DNA of 56,490 bases from Seminavis robusta (taxonomy: Eukaryota; Bacillariophyta; Bacillariophyceae; Naviculales; Naviculaceae). The stretch covers positions 1-56,490 of the forward strand of contig CAICTM010000616.1 in the NCBI GenBank assembly GCA_903772945.1, read 5' to 3'. Under the pieces are notes generated by a model. It was given only the letters and a program-made list of their open reading frames with translations. It had not been told where the DNA came from and did no database searches. A program made the position numbers and the translations under genes. Of this stretch, positions 33,200 to 44,056 are shown piece by piece. The first letter of the stretch is position 1. Every line of letters starts with the position of its first letter.

Positions 33200-35651
33200 T
33201 CAGATCCGAGTCCCCTTGACGACTTTGGAACACAAATGATGAAACACCTTGGTCACGGCGACCTTCATGGGCGGCCCCACAACATGCAATCCATCCCCTT
33301 GTCCTCCCGTGTCATACTAAAGCAATGATCGGCACAAAACAAGTCAATTCGGCACACCCGGCACAACGCCACGCCACGCCATGCACACAGCACTACGTAC
33401 GTACCGTAAAAGCCGCCGACGGATCAAATAGATTAATCATTTGATACCCCTTGGGAGTCAGTATTCGTTCGGCGACATTCATGAATTGCAAGACTCGTTC
33501 GAGATGCACGTAGGGTTCCCGTTCACTGCTGGCAAAAAAGGGTGTCACCCAAAGCATGATTTCGTGCTCCTTGGCGTCCGGTTCCTTTTGCAACGTGGTT
33601 TCCCACATTTCCACACTTTGTTGCCACAGAAGATGAGGCCATTGCAAGGATTTGACCCACACGTGCTTCGTAGTACTGCCTTGTTGTTGTGATTGTACCA
33701 GTGTTACATTGGCCAATCTTGCCAAAAAATAATTCTTCATCATGGCGGCAATGGATGCTCCGTCTACTTCAATGGCGGAAATTTGTCGGGTTTGAAAGCA
33801 CTCGTTTAATTGTCGATTGGTAAATTCTGTGTAATCACAATGATAATTGTTCCATACACCCATCCAGTCTCGTTCGTGTTGGAGCGTGGATGCATTCCAT
33901 TTGTGCTCCGGTTTAATGAGATGACAATTGATTTCCTTGCATTGTTGATTGATTGGTGTGAGATCTTCGCGATACCAACATGCGGGTCGATCGGGGTCGG
34001 GTCGTGAAATGGGATTGCGTTGACTATATATTCCATCCAAATTTTCGTAAGGCATAGGACAAACGTCCTTGGTGGGTGTGGGTTTGCGGACCCATCGTCC
34101 CACACCAGTCGGCATGATCGTCAAGCTGGAATCAGCTGCAGCGGCAGAAGTGGTTGTGTTTCCGAGCCGATATCGTTGATTGGCGAGACTGTATTGGTTG
34201 GTATTGGTAGTCACGAACTCGTCCTGTGCTTCACAAAGTGGGAGTTGTGGTGTCGTTGTCGTTGTGGTTGCTGTGGTGTCAGTATTGGGAATGGAAAGCA
34301 CGGATTGTGTCATGAATACTTGATCATCCCAATCCGCCGATAGACATGGGAATTCCAGAGTATGATGAAAACTCCATCCACATCCCAAAAAGTATGCGAC
34401 TTGATCATTATTAATTTGGTCGACACTTCCCCAGGCTGTCATGACATTCAAGCGACGCCTGGATCGCTGTCGTAGTTGTGGATTATTATTGGCTTTTTCT
34501 TTGGCCGCTTGTTCTCTTTTTTCTTGTGCAATGATACTGTTTTGGCGTCCAATCATATTGTATAGAATATGTGGTTGTGGTACGTCCTCCGATTCATTGA
34601 ATTGCAGTACATGTATCCAATTGGCAGTAGTAGTCGTAGTTGTGGTAGTGGTAATTGTATTTGTCAAGAACAATTCGCATCCATTTTCGGCCATGTTTGG
34701 CCGTGGCAATTGATGCGGTGGTGTGGCCCAATATCGACAAAAGGGAGTCCGTCGACACATTTCGCAACATCCCGAGAGTGGAGTATATAGTTTGAATCCC
34801 ATGAGACTGGTGTTGAAGGGAGCCGTTTGATAGGCTTGTTGGGAAATGAATTGTCCTTGATGAACGTCCGCGCATTGGGACGTTTGACCATTCAATTCGG
34901 GTGATTGTTCGTATGTGTCGTAGAGATGTACCGGTGCCATGCCATTCCATTGCACGAGTTTGACATCGACCCTGTAATTTCCAGGCAGCAATGAATGCTT
35001 TCCAAATCCAAATTGGAATTTCCAGTAGCACTTGTACTTATTGGTATTGCCATTGGTAGTACTTGTACTTGTACTTGTAGTAATATTGATGGGCTGTGGT
35101 TTTCCAGCCCATACTTCCGGTCCATTGACTCTGGCCCACAAGGAGAGCAAGTGACAGTCTTGAAAAGAGTGTGAAGTGGCAGGATGGACATTGAAAATAT
35201 AAACTGCCGTTTCTTCTTGTTGTGTATGTAGAAAGGCAGCCAATGTGAGATTGTGATAATGGTACAAATGGCCGTGTCCTCGCATCTTCCAACGGGCATG
35301 GATTTGGTCGTTGTCATAAGCTTGTTCGCGGGATTGAACAAATGCCATGGCTTGGTGGATCAAATCATTGGTGGGCATGGGCAGCACCAACTTGGTTTTA
35401 CTACTACTAGAAGAAGCAGTGGTAATAGTAGTAATGGATTGCAGAAATGCTTCCTGAAAAGGCCCCCAGCCTAGAAAAAACCCCAACCCCAAAAATGGCA
35501 GCGGAACGACCAAGACCACCACCATCAACAACTTGAAGACCAACGATTTCTTGCTTTTACAGCTACAGCATGTACAGCTATGCTCATCACTACTAGTAGC
35601 ATCGTCATGTTTGGTCTTCTTCCTTTTCTTGTAATACAGCTCTTTGGGCAT
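33200..35651 (-). CDS. Type II membrane protein, NXPE/PC-esterase-like, two exons
   Basis: A 787-residue product. Exon 1 is 35651-33405, intron 33404-33317 (88 bp, gtacgt...ttag, phase 0), exon 2 33316-33200. A short basic, Cys-rich cytosolic N-terminus precedes one membrane segment (about 38-62), so the rest should be lumenal. A beta-type region (about 110-260, with L-L-P-G-N-Y-R-V-D-V) resembles the filamin-like part of NXPE proteins. A Cys-rich apple/PAN-like patch (CCEMC..., about 295-345) follows, and the C-terminal third looks like a PC-esterase/SGNH fold: a D-G-A-S block near 630 and, in exon 2, D757-G-L-H760. PC-esterases acylate or deacylate polysaccharides in the Golgi; that role is inferred. 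Reading through the intron would stop 3 codons later and lose the D-x-x-H pair. Confidence 0.75.
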
Positions 35652-36113
35652 CTTCGCTTCGCTTGCACACTTGCTTCAGATACTGCAATGATGCTATACC
35701 GATGACAAATGCTACCCTTTTCCCGTTTTGTGTTTGTGCTGCTTTGCTTTCTCGTTTCAAGTTGAAAGATCTTTTGTCAAGATAGAATGACCGTGACTTT
35801 GGGAGTCTGCAGAGCTGATGTTTTGTATCTTCCGCTGACGTCGTGAACTTGAAAAGATCCGGCAGTTGATTTGAAGGTAGTTCTGGTAAAATGGATTTCT
35901 TATCTGACTTTCTATGTAGTTTATAGCTTTAACCCTTTATTTACCGCAACCACGCTTCTAAAGATATCTTCCTGGGGAAGCTTCTTGATTGATCTACAGT
36001 ATCTTTGTTCCGAACTGGAAGAAGATCGCCCATAAAGCAACGGCTGACTCCATAATCTGATAGTCTTACTTACTCCTTATTATAGCAGAACAAACAAAAA
36101 GACAGACAGGACC
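35652..36113. promoter_or_regulatory. Divergent intergenic promoter region (462 bp)
   Basis: It separates two head-to-head starts, the esterase-like gene (minus) and the organellar membrane protein (plus), so it probably holds both promoters. AT-rich segments occur near 35895-35940 and 36060-36090. No specific factor site can be named. Confidence 0.5.
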
Positions 36114-37013
36114 ATGAACGTTGCTGCAATGCTTACTATTACTAGTGGTATGCATACAAGCAAGCATGCGCTGGGCATCCTTCAGAGAGGAGGTGGTCTT
36201 CGTTCCGTCATGATTGGAAGTCTCCACTGCACACGCTCTTTGGCCACTTCGTCGCGTACGAAAGCTCGCCCTACTAAGAATCGCACTCTTAAGAACCTCC
36301 ACGCTGCGAGTCGAGCTCCTCCTAGTATGGCCGTTGCCAAAGCCATGCCACTTTCGTGCAAGGAAATGGAAAATTCGGAATTGGTCTTATTGGGTCACAT
36401 GGGCAATGTGGATGCACGCAAGGAAATTCTCACCAGACACATTATGACGGTAGACAAGGTCACTTATGAAACGGCCAAGGAAACGGCATTGCAAATTGCG
36501 GCTGTGAATCGACAAGGCATGGGCTGGTTGACGATACCCTATAAAATTGGAATTGGAGTCGCATTGACGGCGGCCCTGGGATCCTTTCCCATGGTATTTG
36601 ATATCAATACCGTTACTTGGTTTAACGAATTCTACGTCACAGCAGATGTCCCAGAACCTAAAGATCTAGAAACACCTCTGGAAGTGGGAAGTTGGGCATG
36701 GAATTGGATGGAACCGCCCTTGGGACAAATCTCATTTGTTCTATTGTGTCTGCAGTACACGAGGTACGTATACTATCAATAAGTTGTAGTTGTGTTTGTG
36801 TGTTTGTGTTTGCTGACCAATATTGTATTGTATGACAACCACAGATCCCAAATTGATAACCTGGGCGCTCGGCCGTACACGCAAATGGTCATGACTTCCA
36901 GGGCTGAGAAATTGGCAAAGGCATTTCCACAGTATGATGCCGATATTGTCAAGGACTTTAGTCTCGCCATCTCCTTTTATCATGACAAACATGGACTACG
37001 ATCCAGAAACTAA
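36114..37013 (+). CDS. Predicted mitochondrial two-TM protein with W-x-x-M-E-P motif
   Basis: A 272-residue product from exon 1 36114-36763, intron 36764-36844 (81 bp, phase 2) and exon 2 36845-37013. The first 70 residues are rich in Arg, Ser, Thr and Lys with almost no acidic residues, as in a mitochondrial presequence. A helical matrix-like part follows. A membrane segment lies at about 142-165 (KIGIGVALTAALGSFPMVF). A 35-residue loop leads to W-N-W-M-E-P-P-L-G and a second hydrophobic segment (QISFVLLCLQY). The C-terminus (AEKLAKAFPQYDADIVKDF) is amphipathic. I do not recognise a named family. The W-x-x-M-E-P before the second segment recalls the pore motif of the mitochondrial calcium uniporter, but the loop is longer and Asp is replaced by Asn. 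Splicing replaces the exon-1 read-through end (Y-V-Y-Y-Q-stop). Confidence 0.75.
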
Positions 37014-37507
37014 TGCACACAAGCATGCATACAAACACATGACACGACACGACGAATATGAACGAATGAGCCAGCCAATGCAACAGCAAACAGCAAGGAA
37101 TGGCAATCATCAAACCTCTTTTGGTGGCTTTGCTTTGCTTTGTTTTTGACAGGCTAGCCTAGCGTACCGCACCGTACCGCATACAAAAGTTTCCAAACTT
37201 ACTTGTCTTCCACGTCCTCCTACCGGTACTATGACATACATGTACTACAATTTTTAAGTTATGATACCAGTAGGCACAACCTCATTTTTAGCTATTAGTT
37301 AGGCATCTTTTTTTTAAAAAAACACTGCAAACACTGCACAGGAAATACAGTCGTACGTTGGGGCCAGTGACGCAGTATGATTGATTTTTGTTGTCACACG
37401 GGTGAGTGTATGGCGCCAAATTCGTTTGGGAGTAGTACTGCAGTAGTCGCTTCAACAGCAGGCTGGTGACAGGATTCCATAAACCTCAGCTCGATACGAC
37501 GTTGGGA
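37014..37507. other. Intergenic region
   Basis: 3' flank of the organellar protein gene with CACAAGCATGCATAC-type short repeats, an A/T homopolymer patch (37309-37325) and GTACC palindromes. No gene seen. Confidence 0.6.
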
Positions 37508-39226
37508 TCAACCCAAACACAGGTCCAGCCCATCTGACCACGATGTGGCCCAACTGATTATTGCAGCCAAAACCCATGCAAAACTGGCTTTACCAGCGGT
37601 GATATCAGCTGCTCCATCACTGGTAACCAGAAAGGGGACTGCCGTCACCATGTCACCATCTATTTCTACAGTCAAACACCCTGTTTCACTGTTCTGCACT
37701 TTGCGTGCGAGCTCTTCTCTGATTGCCTTGTCGACAAAGAGCAGCCAATTGGCTAGCCACTCTTTAAATTAAAATGTCACCCGGGCCATTTGCTCATCAA
37801 GAGGACGCTTGAAGATGAAATCGACCAGCGACTATGGAATCAGATCTGCCTTCTCATAAATGAGCTCCACCTCCCGTTGAAGCTGCTCGTGCTTCTTTTT
37901 CCATTGTTCCTCCTTGTCTCTGCCATGCCTGGCAGCATTGCAGTCTTCCCAAAGGTTCCCACTGCTGGATGAGCAGCGAAGCCAGGTTGATGACCCAAAG
38001 CTGTCCTGTTTTGGAAGTCTCCTCGGCACTGACCCGATGCAAGTATGCATCCTGGTGCTTGGCCCATTGCTTGGCCAATCGTCCCCGCAAAAGGTTGTCC
38101 CACCCTATCAAGGTCTGAGCGTTAACCAGGTCCCGGTACCTGTCGGGGTAGTGCCAGGGATGCAGGAACCGATCTTCGAAATGGGACTGTAGGCCATCGA
38201 GAACGATCTCCAGTAGAACTGGATCCGTGCCCACCTTACGAAGCATCGTGCTGATGGCACGCTGCATGGTCTCCCGCCACAGTTCCACATCAACATGCGG
38301 GCACCTGTAGACATGATCCTCGGATTCGCAGTCACAGCCACACCTTGGGCACTTGTGGTCATACTTGGGATTGTCCCTGTGTACCAGGTTTCCCACCGGC
38401 AGCAGCTGGAATAGAAACTTCACGATGGTTGGCTTGTGGGCCTCGTGCCGGTTGACTGCCCTTCCGTGCGGCACCCAATCTATCAATTCTGGCGTATCCT
38501 CATCCCAGTGCCGGTTCTGCTTGATCATGTGACCCAGTCGGTTGATTGTTGTGCAGATACCGCAGAGTTCTGGGTAATCTGATGCCCTGCCGCAATATCT
38601 TTCGGCACGCCAAATGGATTCCACTTCATAGAAAAAGGAGGTCCACACCCACGTGAGAACAGCGATACACATGCTCCTCTGCTTCGTGATCTGCTCCACA
38701 TCTGAGGCACTTAGGACCTGTTTGGTTTGTCCAAGTTCGAAGTAGGTGCTGAGTGCAGTATTGAGGTTGGTAGTGTGTGCCATGATGAGTGAAACCGGGC
38801 ATGCTAAAGGTTTGATGGGGCGTGTAATAGTGCCAGTGCAGCGGTGATGCATGCATTGGCCACATTGACCATTCTTTCGATTGGATATGCGTAAAGTGGC
38901 ATGAGTGGCAGTGAGGAGCTCATTGAGAGGAGCAGTAGGAGGAATGATGGATTGGTTGGCCCTACTAAAGATGACATCTTTTACTTGGAATCTCTGAGTT
39001 CTGGTGTATTCGCTAACTCGTACGGTAGCAAACAGGAGAATGCAATGTTTGCAAGATCACCAGGAGAATATTGTTTGAGATTGAAGCTTCTGAGGCCTAG
39101 GCCCTTCCAGACCAGGGTGTGTGGAACTGTGACGGGAACAGCCAGTTTGGGCTGGCTACCGGTAGGGGGGTCATCTCGACCGTAGGCCTGCGAGTATGTT
39201 ACTCGGCCCTGGTCAAACTTTTCCAT
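37508..39226 (-). pseudogene. LINE-like retroelement remnant: zinc fingers and RNase H-like start
   Basis: Read on the minus strand in at least two frames. Coding-like sequence begins near 39200. A first zinc-finger motif (C-L-R-C-G...H-V-Y-R-C-S-H-V) lies at about 38710-38640. After a frame change comes a second one (C-P-R-C-G...H-V-Y-R-C-P-H-V) at about 38350-38275, then a helical block with L-I-G-W-D-N-L-L-R-G-R-L (about 38120). Further on, V-T-S-D-G-A...S-F-A-W-V-L (about 37620) resembles the first strand of an RNase H. This order is what I recall from abundant diatom non-LTR elements downstream of the reverse transcriptase. The polymerase itself, a poly-A tail and target-site duplications are not seen. 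Clearly broken. Confidence 0.5.
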
Positions 39227-40239
39227 GACACTGGGAAAATGGTAGGATTGCGACTGCTACAAATTACGGCGATCGTTGCGCTACGGAAACACAGAGATCT
39301 TATTATAATAGTTTGTTGGAGTTTGTTATCGCGAACTCGCTCAGTCAAAAGGGGAAATCGCATCAACTTCTAGACTGTTTACATTCAAACCAAGTCATCC
39401 ACCTATCAACGTGAGTGTTATCTATAAGTTACAGGAGCTATCTTCTTGTCAATCTTTCTGGTTACGGAGATCGGTAGCTGGGAATGGATCGAACGCCATT
39501 GTCTTGTCTATCGGCACCGCACGGAAAAGATAGCGATTTCCTCAGTCATGCCTGGAAGATACTGGCAACGGAACCGGCATTCGAGTTCTGCTTCCGTTTG
39601 AGCGAGCCGAGCCGTGTATCTTGACCGGTACCACATTTTGCCCTTCCGATTCGATTCGATTCAATTTTCATGCCTCCGTCGTTGCATTGAACTAACAACT
39701 AGCTAGACTCGAAGCGACACGAAGAGCTGAGGAGATCCGTCTTTTCACTTTTCACTAATCCATCCATCCTTCAACTAGACAGTGTGTAATGTGAAGATTC
39801 ATTGGCTCTTCTTGACTGACTATCTACCACTCTATGGCATTATCCCACAAGCCAAGCACTTCCCGGCACCATGGTGCAAGAAACAGGTTCCAGACCTCGT
39901 ACCCAGTCTACATTATTTCAGTACTCCCAAATGTAATTTCCTAGGCCCCTATCAAGGTTACTGGGGGTATCCGTTGTGTTTCCCCAAGCTAAGGCAGTCA
40001 GCACCCTTCATGTAACTGGTACAAGACTTCAAATTCCTGGATTCAGTGCAACAACAAAGGCGGCAATATCACTCTACACTGCCAATAGTGACCCCTCCTC
40101 TTCTAGGAGACGATTGACAGAGGCCTTACTTGCCTCAAACAACAGCAAGAGAGGAAGCCATGGAATGAGGCAGGAATACTAAAGTACGTCTTTGAGTTAT
40201 TGTGATCTCGATCGTCCTGCCGCTTTCTGTACACTTTAC
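39227..40239. other. Intergenic region, possible unrecognised coding fragment
   Basis: 39390-39780 shows nothing beyond TCGATTCGATTC-type repeats (39650-39660). Plus-strand frames at 39782-40015 and 39976-40182 have protein-like composition but no domain or splice pattern I can defend. Confidence 0.4.
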
Positions 40240-41110
40240 TTAGCATGAGAAGTGCTCGAATGTTAGAGTCCATGGTTGACAAGATGATCCTCCCACAAAC
40301 TCAACAAACACAAAGTAGGAATATCCAGCATTCCTCATGACAATGGTAACATCATCCACGATTCCTCCACCATGTGTGGAGGAATCATACAAGTTTGTCT
40401 GCGTCCCTTGATACACTTTCAAGTCATAGTTGACCCCTTCTGGAACTTCCAAGGTTACACGATGTTTGATATCGCGGTTGCAGCGAGAACCAACTGTTGC
40501 TTCTGCTTGGAACCATTGGGACGTCAATCCCTGGAAACTGTTGAAGGTTTGAAACCCTGCTCCTTCCATGCACGCGATACCGAGTAGGTCCTCACAAAAG
40601 GTGTCTCCATCACTCGAGCCTGCATCAGTTGGGGTGGTCAGATTCAAAAGAGTCTCATGTGGTACACCATTGCAACCTGGAGGAGTAGTGGTGGGCATTG
40701 CCGTGCCTGGCAGTGCAGTACCTGCCATGGTTGGAATATTGGTATCTGGAGGGATAGTTTCAGGGATGTCAGTCACTGGAGAGTCAGAAGCAGAACCAGG
40801 AGGAGGCAACATGGGAGGGAGAGTAGATTCCACCGATGAAGTAGGAGATTGTGTCGTTGACTCATTGGTGGGTGGGCGTGTCAAGGTAATGGACGACTCG
40901 TTGGCAGGAGTATCATCACGTCCTACTTGCCCTGCCCCTTCAACATGTCCCGAACCCTGGGCCCGGCACGTCCTCGTTGGGCAGAATTGGACCCAGTCAA
41001 ATGTTTCGATGTACGATGGATAGTCAGATTCCTCGCAGTCACAAGATTCTAGCTTCTCTAGGGTCTCTCGCAGATATTCGACCGTGTGAGCCTTGAGGTT
41101 TCGCTGGTGA
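40240..41110 (-). CDS. Probable C-terminal part of the PH/MACPF-like gene: linker and PPC-like domain
   Basis: This frame is open from about 41110 without an ATG and continues, one frame over, from the end of the upstream 41058-43625 frame. It starts with a helical segment (EYLRETLEKLES) and C-D-C, then a Ser/Thr/Pro-rich linker, then a beta-type domain (about 40510-40250) with D-L-K-V-Y and F-V-F-V-E-F. That pattern resembles the bacterial pre-peptidase C-terminal (PPC) fold, a secreted accessory domain. It ends in Cys-TAA. As a separate gene it would lack a start and a signal peptide, so I read it as the tail of the neighbour, cut off by an indel near 41085-41115 or by an intron I could not define. 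Confidence 0.5.
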
Positions 41111-43625
41111 CTTGCATTTGAGCAAACTCCAAGGGAGAAACTCTGGCGGGGCTCAAAAAATCACTGAGAGGGCGAAGCTGATAGCCACCAAAATCACCAA
41201 ATGGATATTTGTCCTTGGCAGTAAGGGGTTGTGAAGTCGAAATGTCCACACTGAAATGACATTCGGTGGCATTGAGCTGGCATTCTGTTTCCCCGCCAAC
41301 AGTCGCCGGCTCATCCATTAAGTTGTGATACTCAGATCGCAACTCTTGCAATGCCCGAATAATGTTGGGAGAACAGGTGGTGTCATCAATGGTGCCTGAG
41401 GCACTCGGAAAGCCAAGTCTACTGGCCTCCTCTTGTGTAGCAATCTCAAAACAAGATTGGGCATGCACAATGCTGTCAAATGTGTTGTCATATTGACTGC
41501 TTTCGAGTGGCAAACGGAGCTCCATGAAGGCTCCCATCATGGACCGCACCACGGCGAAGGAACCATAGCGATCAAAGATATCGAATGCCATTTCTTTCTG
41601 AAATCCACTGTACAAGTACATGAGAAGACTCTGCCGAAAAGAAGGTGAGAAGGTTGCAAAACTGGTCTTTTCTGAAAAGTTTGTGACCTCCACCTTGGCC
41701 AATCGTTTCACTGCCGACGTGGTGAATACCTTGCTGTGGGGATCGTCATCCCACAAATAGAAAAATATATTGCATTGCAGTGGGTCAGCCACACCACTGA
41801 CTTGTTTGGCCAAAATCTCCATTTGCTCTGCCAGGACAGAGATTTCACTCGTTTCCTCATAGAGAATGGAAACTGAACGTTCACCGCGTCGTTGTGTGGC
41901 ATAATTGGTCACATCCATAACAGATGTTTCCCGCGTTGATGTTGCTTCCTCCTCCTCATCGAGGACCGTCACATCGTAGACATTGGTATGGCATCCTTTA
42001 GCGTACAGCTCAAAGGGGCTTTCTTTCCATTGGTTTGTGACAATGTCAAAGCCCCAGGTGGCATGGCTTCTTTGCTGCAATAGAAACTCCACCACGGCTC
42101 GGGCCATTGGATCCTCACACTGCGTTCTGCGAGGAGACTGATTGACAAAGAGATCCATATTGCCACTACCAGGAATGCACTCTTGCAGACCAATACGGTC
42201 ACTCTTGATTTGGGAAAAGCATCGACATGTGGTTGTGCCAATGGGAATTCCAAAGAAGCGTGTTGGGCAGCGGAGACTGCATTCCAAAGGTGCCTGGCCG
42301 GGACCACAGGTGAGCTGATCCAAGTCGAGGGTGTCGACATCCACAAAACAACCTGCTGATTGGTATGAGTCCACGTCCAGGGGACTACTTATAATGGCAG
42401 CCGACAAGTTGCACTCGCGCAACAGGGCGTCAATGTCAAGTGGCGTGGGTGTTGGTGACAGGGAAACAGGAGTGTAGTTGCTGGTGGTTGCATGTGGAGG
42501 AGTGGTGTTGGTGTTGGTGGGAGCCATTGTGGGGCTGGAAGTTACCGTAGGAATGGGTGCCACTGTTGTGTTTGGTGCGGGTGTGTTGGTTTCTCCGCCT
42601 CCTTGATTGCCGGTGGCCAAGACAACAGCCAAGACTGTAACAATAATGATGATGGCAAAGAGGCAAATGAGGCCCACAATGAATATTTGGAGGTTTCTGT
42701 TTTGCAAGTAGTCCGAGAGGCCCGCCCTGTGGGCTTGCACCAACACCACGCGTTCATCCTGGAACTCATAGTGCCGTTGGTCTTCTTCATCGTCATCTGG
42801 AACCAAGGAAGCTTCAATCAAGGGATCCTCTTGGTGGTTGGATAGTTGTGGCTCTTCCTCCTCATAGTCTATAATAATGGGTGGTGAACTCTGCTGTGGA
42901 AGAGGTAATCCAATGGGCGGCCCAGGATCCCTATAGGCCCCAGGTGGCTTACTGCTGTCTTCTATTTCTGCCGGTGGTGGCATTGCTGCTTCCACAACAA
43001 GATGAGGTGGTGCCGTTCGTTGTGGTGCCGCCGAACGACGAAACTTTTCAGATGGAAAGGAAGGATGAGTGGCTTTTCGAGGATGGACTGCAGCAGCTTC
43101 ATGTACCGAAGTGGCTCCCACTGCAGTGCTAGCAAAAGATCTCCTGGATCGTCGTCGCTTGGCTTGTCGATCCATTTGCCGTGTCATTTCTCGTACTTGT
43201 TCCATGTCTTCATGACTGCAAGTGGTGTGGGATTCGTCCATCATGGCCACAACCAGGTTGGGGGGTTCACATCGACAAGCTTCACTGGCTCTTGCAGCCT
43301 TGGCAACCACCTTGGATATAGAGTCTTGAATACTATGCAAATCCTCCTGGGTTTCCATTTGAAACACAAAGGTTTCTCCATCATAGTTGGTTATGGAAAG
43401 CAAGAATTCATCTTCTTCCTGGCTCGTACTTGTAGTGCTCGTGTGATCCACAATGGAATGAAAGGGAATGCGAGTGTTGCCACTCGTGATGAGAATCTGG
43501 TCTTCCTTTTGATGCTCGGTGTCCTCATCAAAATAGCCAGCTTAATAGTACACCAAACGATTTCGCTTCAACACCAGATACCCATCCTCTTCCCCCTCGT
43601 GACCTACCCCCATGTACACTTCCAT
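41058..43625 (-). CDS. PH / single-TM / MACPF-like protein, reading frame interrupted
   Basis: From ATG 43625 the frame runs 27 codons to TAA (43542-43544), then stays open to TAG at 41058-41060. The first in-frame ATG after the stop is at 43358. Together 43625-43290 looks like a PH domain (Y-L-V-L-K-R-N-R-L, R-I-P-F-H-S-I, F-V-F-Q-M-E-T-Q). A basic and acidic disordered cytosolic part follows, then one membrane segment (F-I-V-G-L-I-C-L-F, about 42680-42610) and a Thr/Pro linker. The outer part has a WSC-like Cys cluster (about 42310-42170) and a region (about 41700-41500) resembling MACPF: D-I-F-D-R-Y-G-S-F-A-V-V-R-S, where the family has Tyr/Phe-G-T-H. MACPF proteins form membrane pores or act in adhesion; with T-H changed, activity is uncertain. 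It may be a pseudogene, or the breaks may be sequence errors. Confidence 0.55.
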
Positions 43626-44056
43626 TGCTATTGTTGTTGTTGTTGCTGCTGTTGCTGTTGTTGCATGATATGATTAGATTGCTCAACAAAATTCAGGACG
43701 ACGACGTGATATGAAAGTTCGCTATGTGGCCTTTCGGACGAGAAGCCCAAAACATACCTTCATGGCCTGCGGAGCTGTAAGGGTGGCGTGTCCATCATGC
43801 AGGGCTTCCTAACACTACAAGAGGAAAGATGAACGTTTAGTGCAGGTAGATAGATTATCAGGACTTCATTCCTCTTCCTAGTAGTTCACCTTTTCCCATG
43901 GCGGTCCAGTATGCATTAGTTGTAGTGCGCTATCAAGATAGCTCCTTTCTATCGATTCAATCATTCGATCATTCTTTGCTTAAGCCTGGCCCCGGCTGGC
44001 TTCCGCAGATAATTTCCTACTCTAAACCCCCATTGATTCACTATGCTAGCTAGAGT
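43626..44056. other. Short intergenic region with CAA/CAG repeat
   Basis: It lies between two minus-strand genes. A trinucleotide run (about 43629-43663) forms a minus-strand micro-frame (43666-43628) of Met, eleven Gln and TAG, which ends two bases before the ATG at 43625. The remainder holds no gene. A plausible 5' splice site (AAGgtatgt, about 43758) could mark a 5'-UTR intron. Confidence 0.5.

Noticed and set aside
39782..40182. Overlapping plus-strand frames with protein-like composition
   Set aside because: No recognisable motif, no clean splice linking them and no leader or start context that decides a gene.
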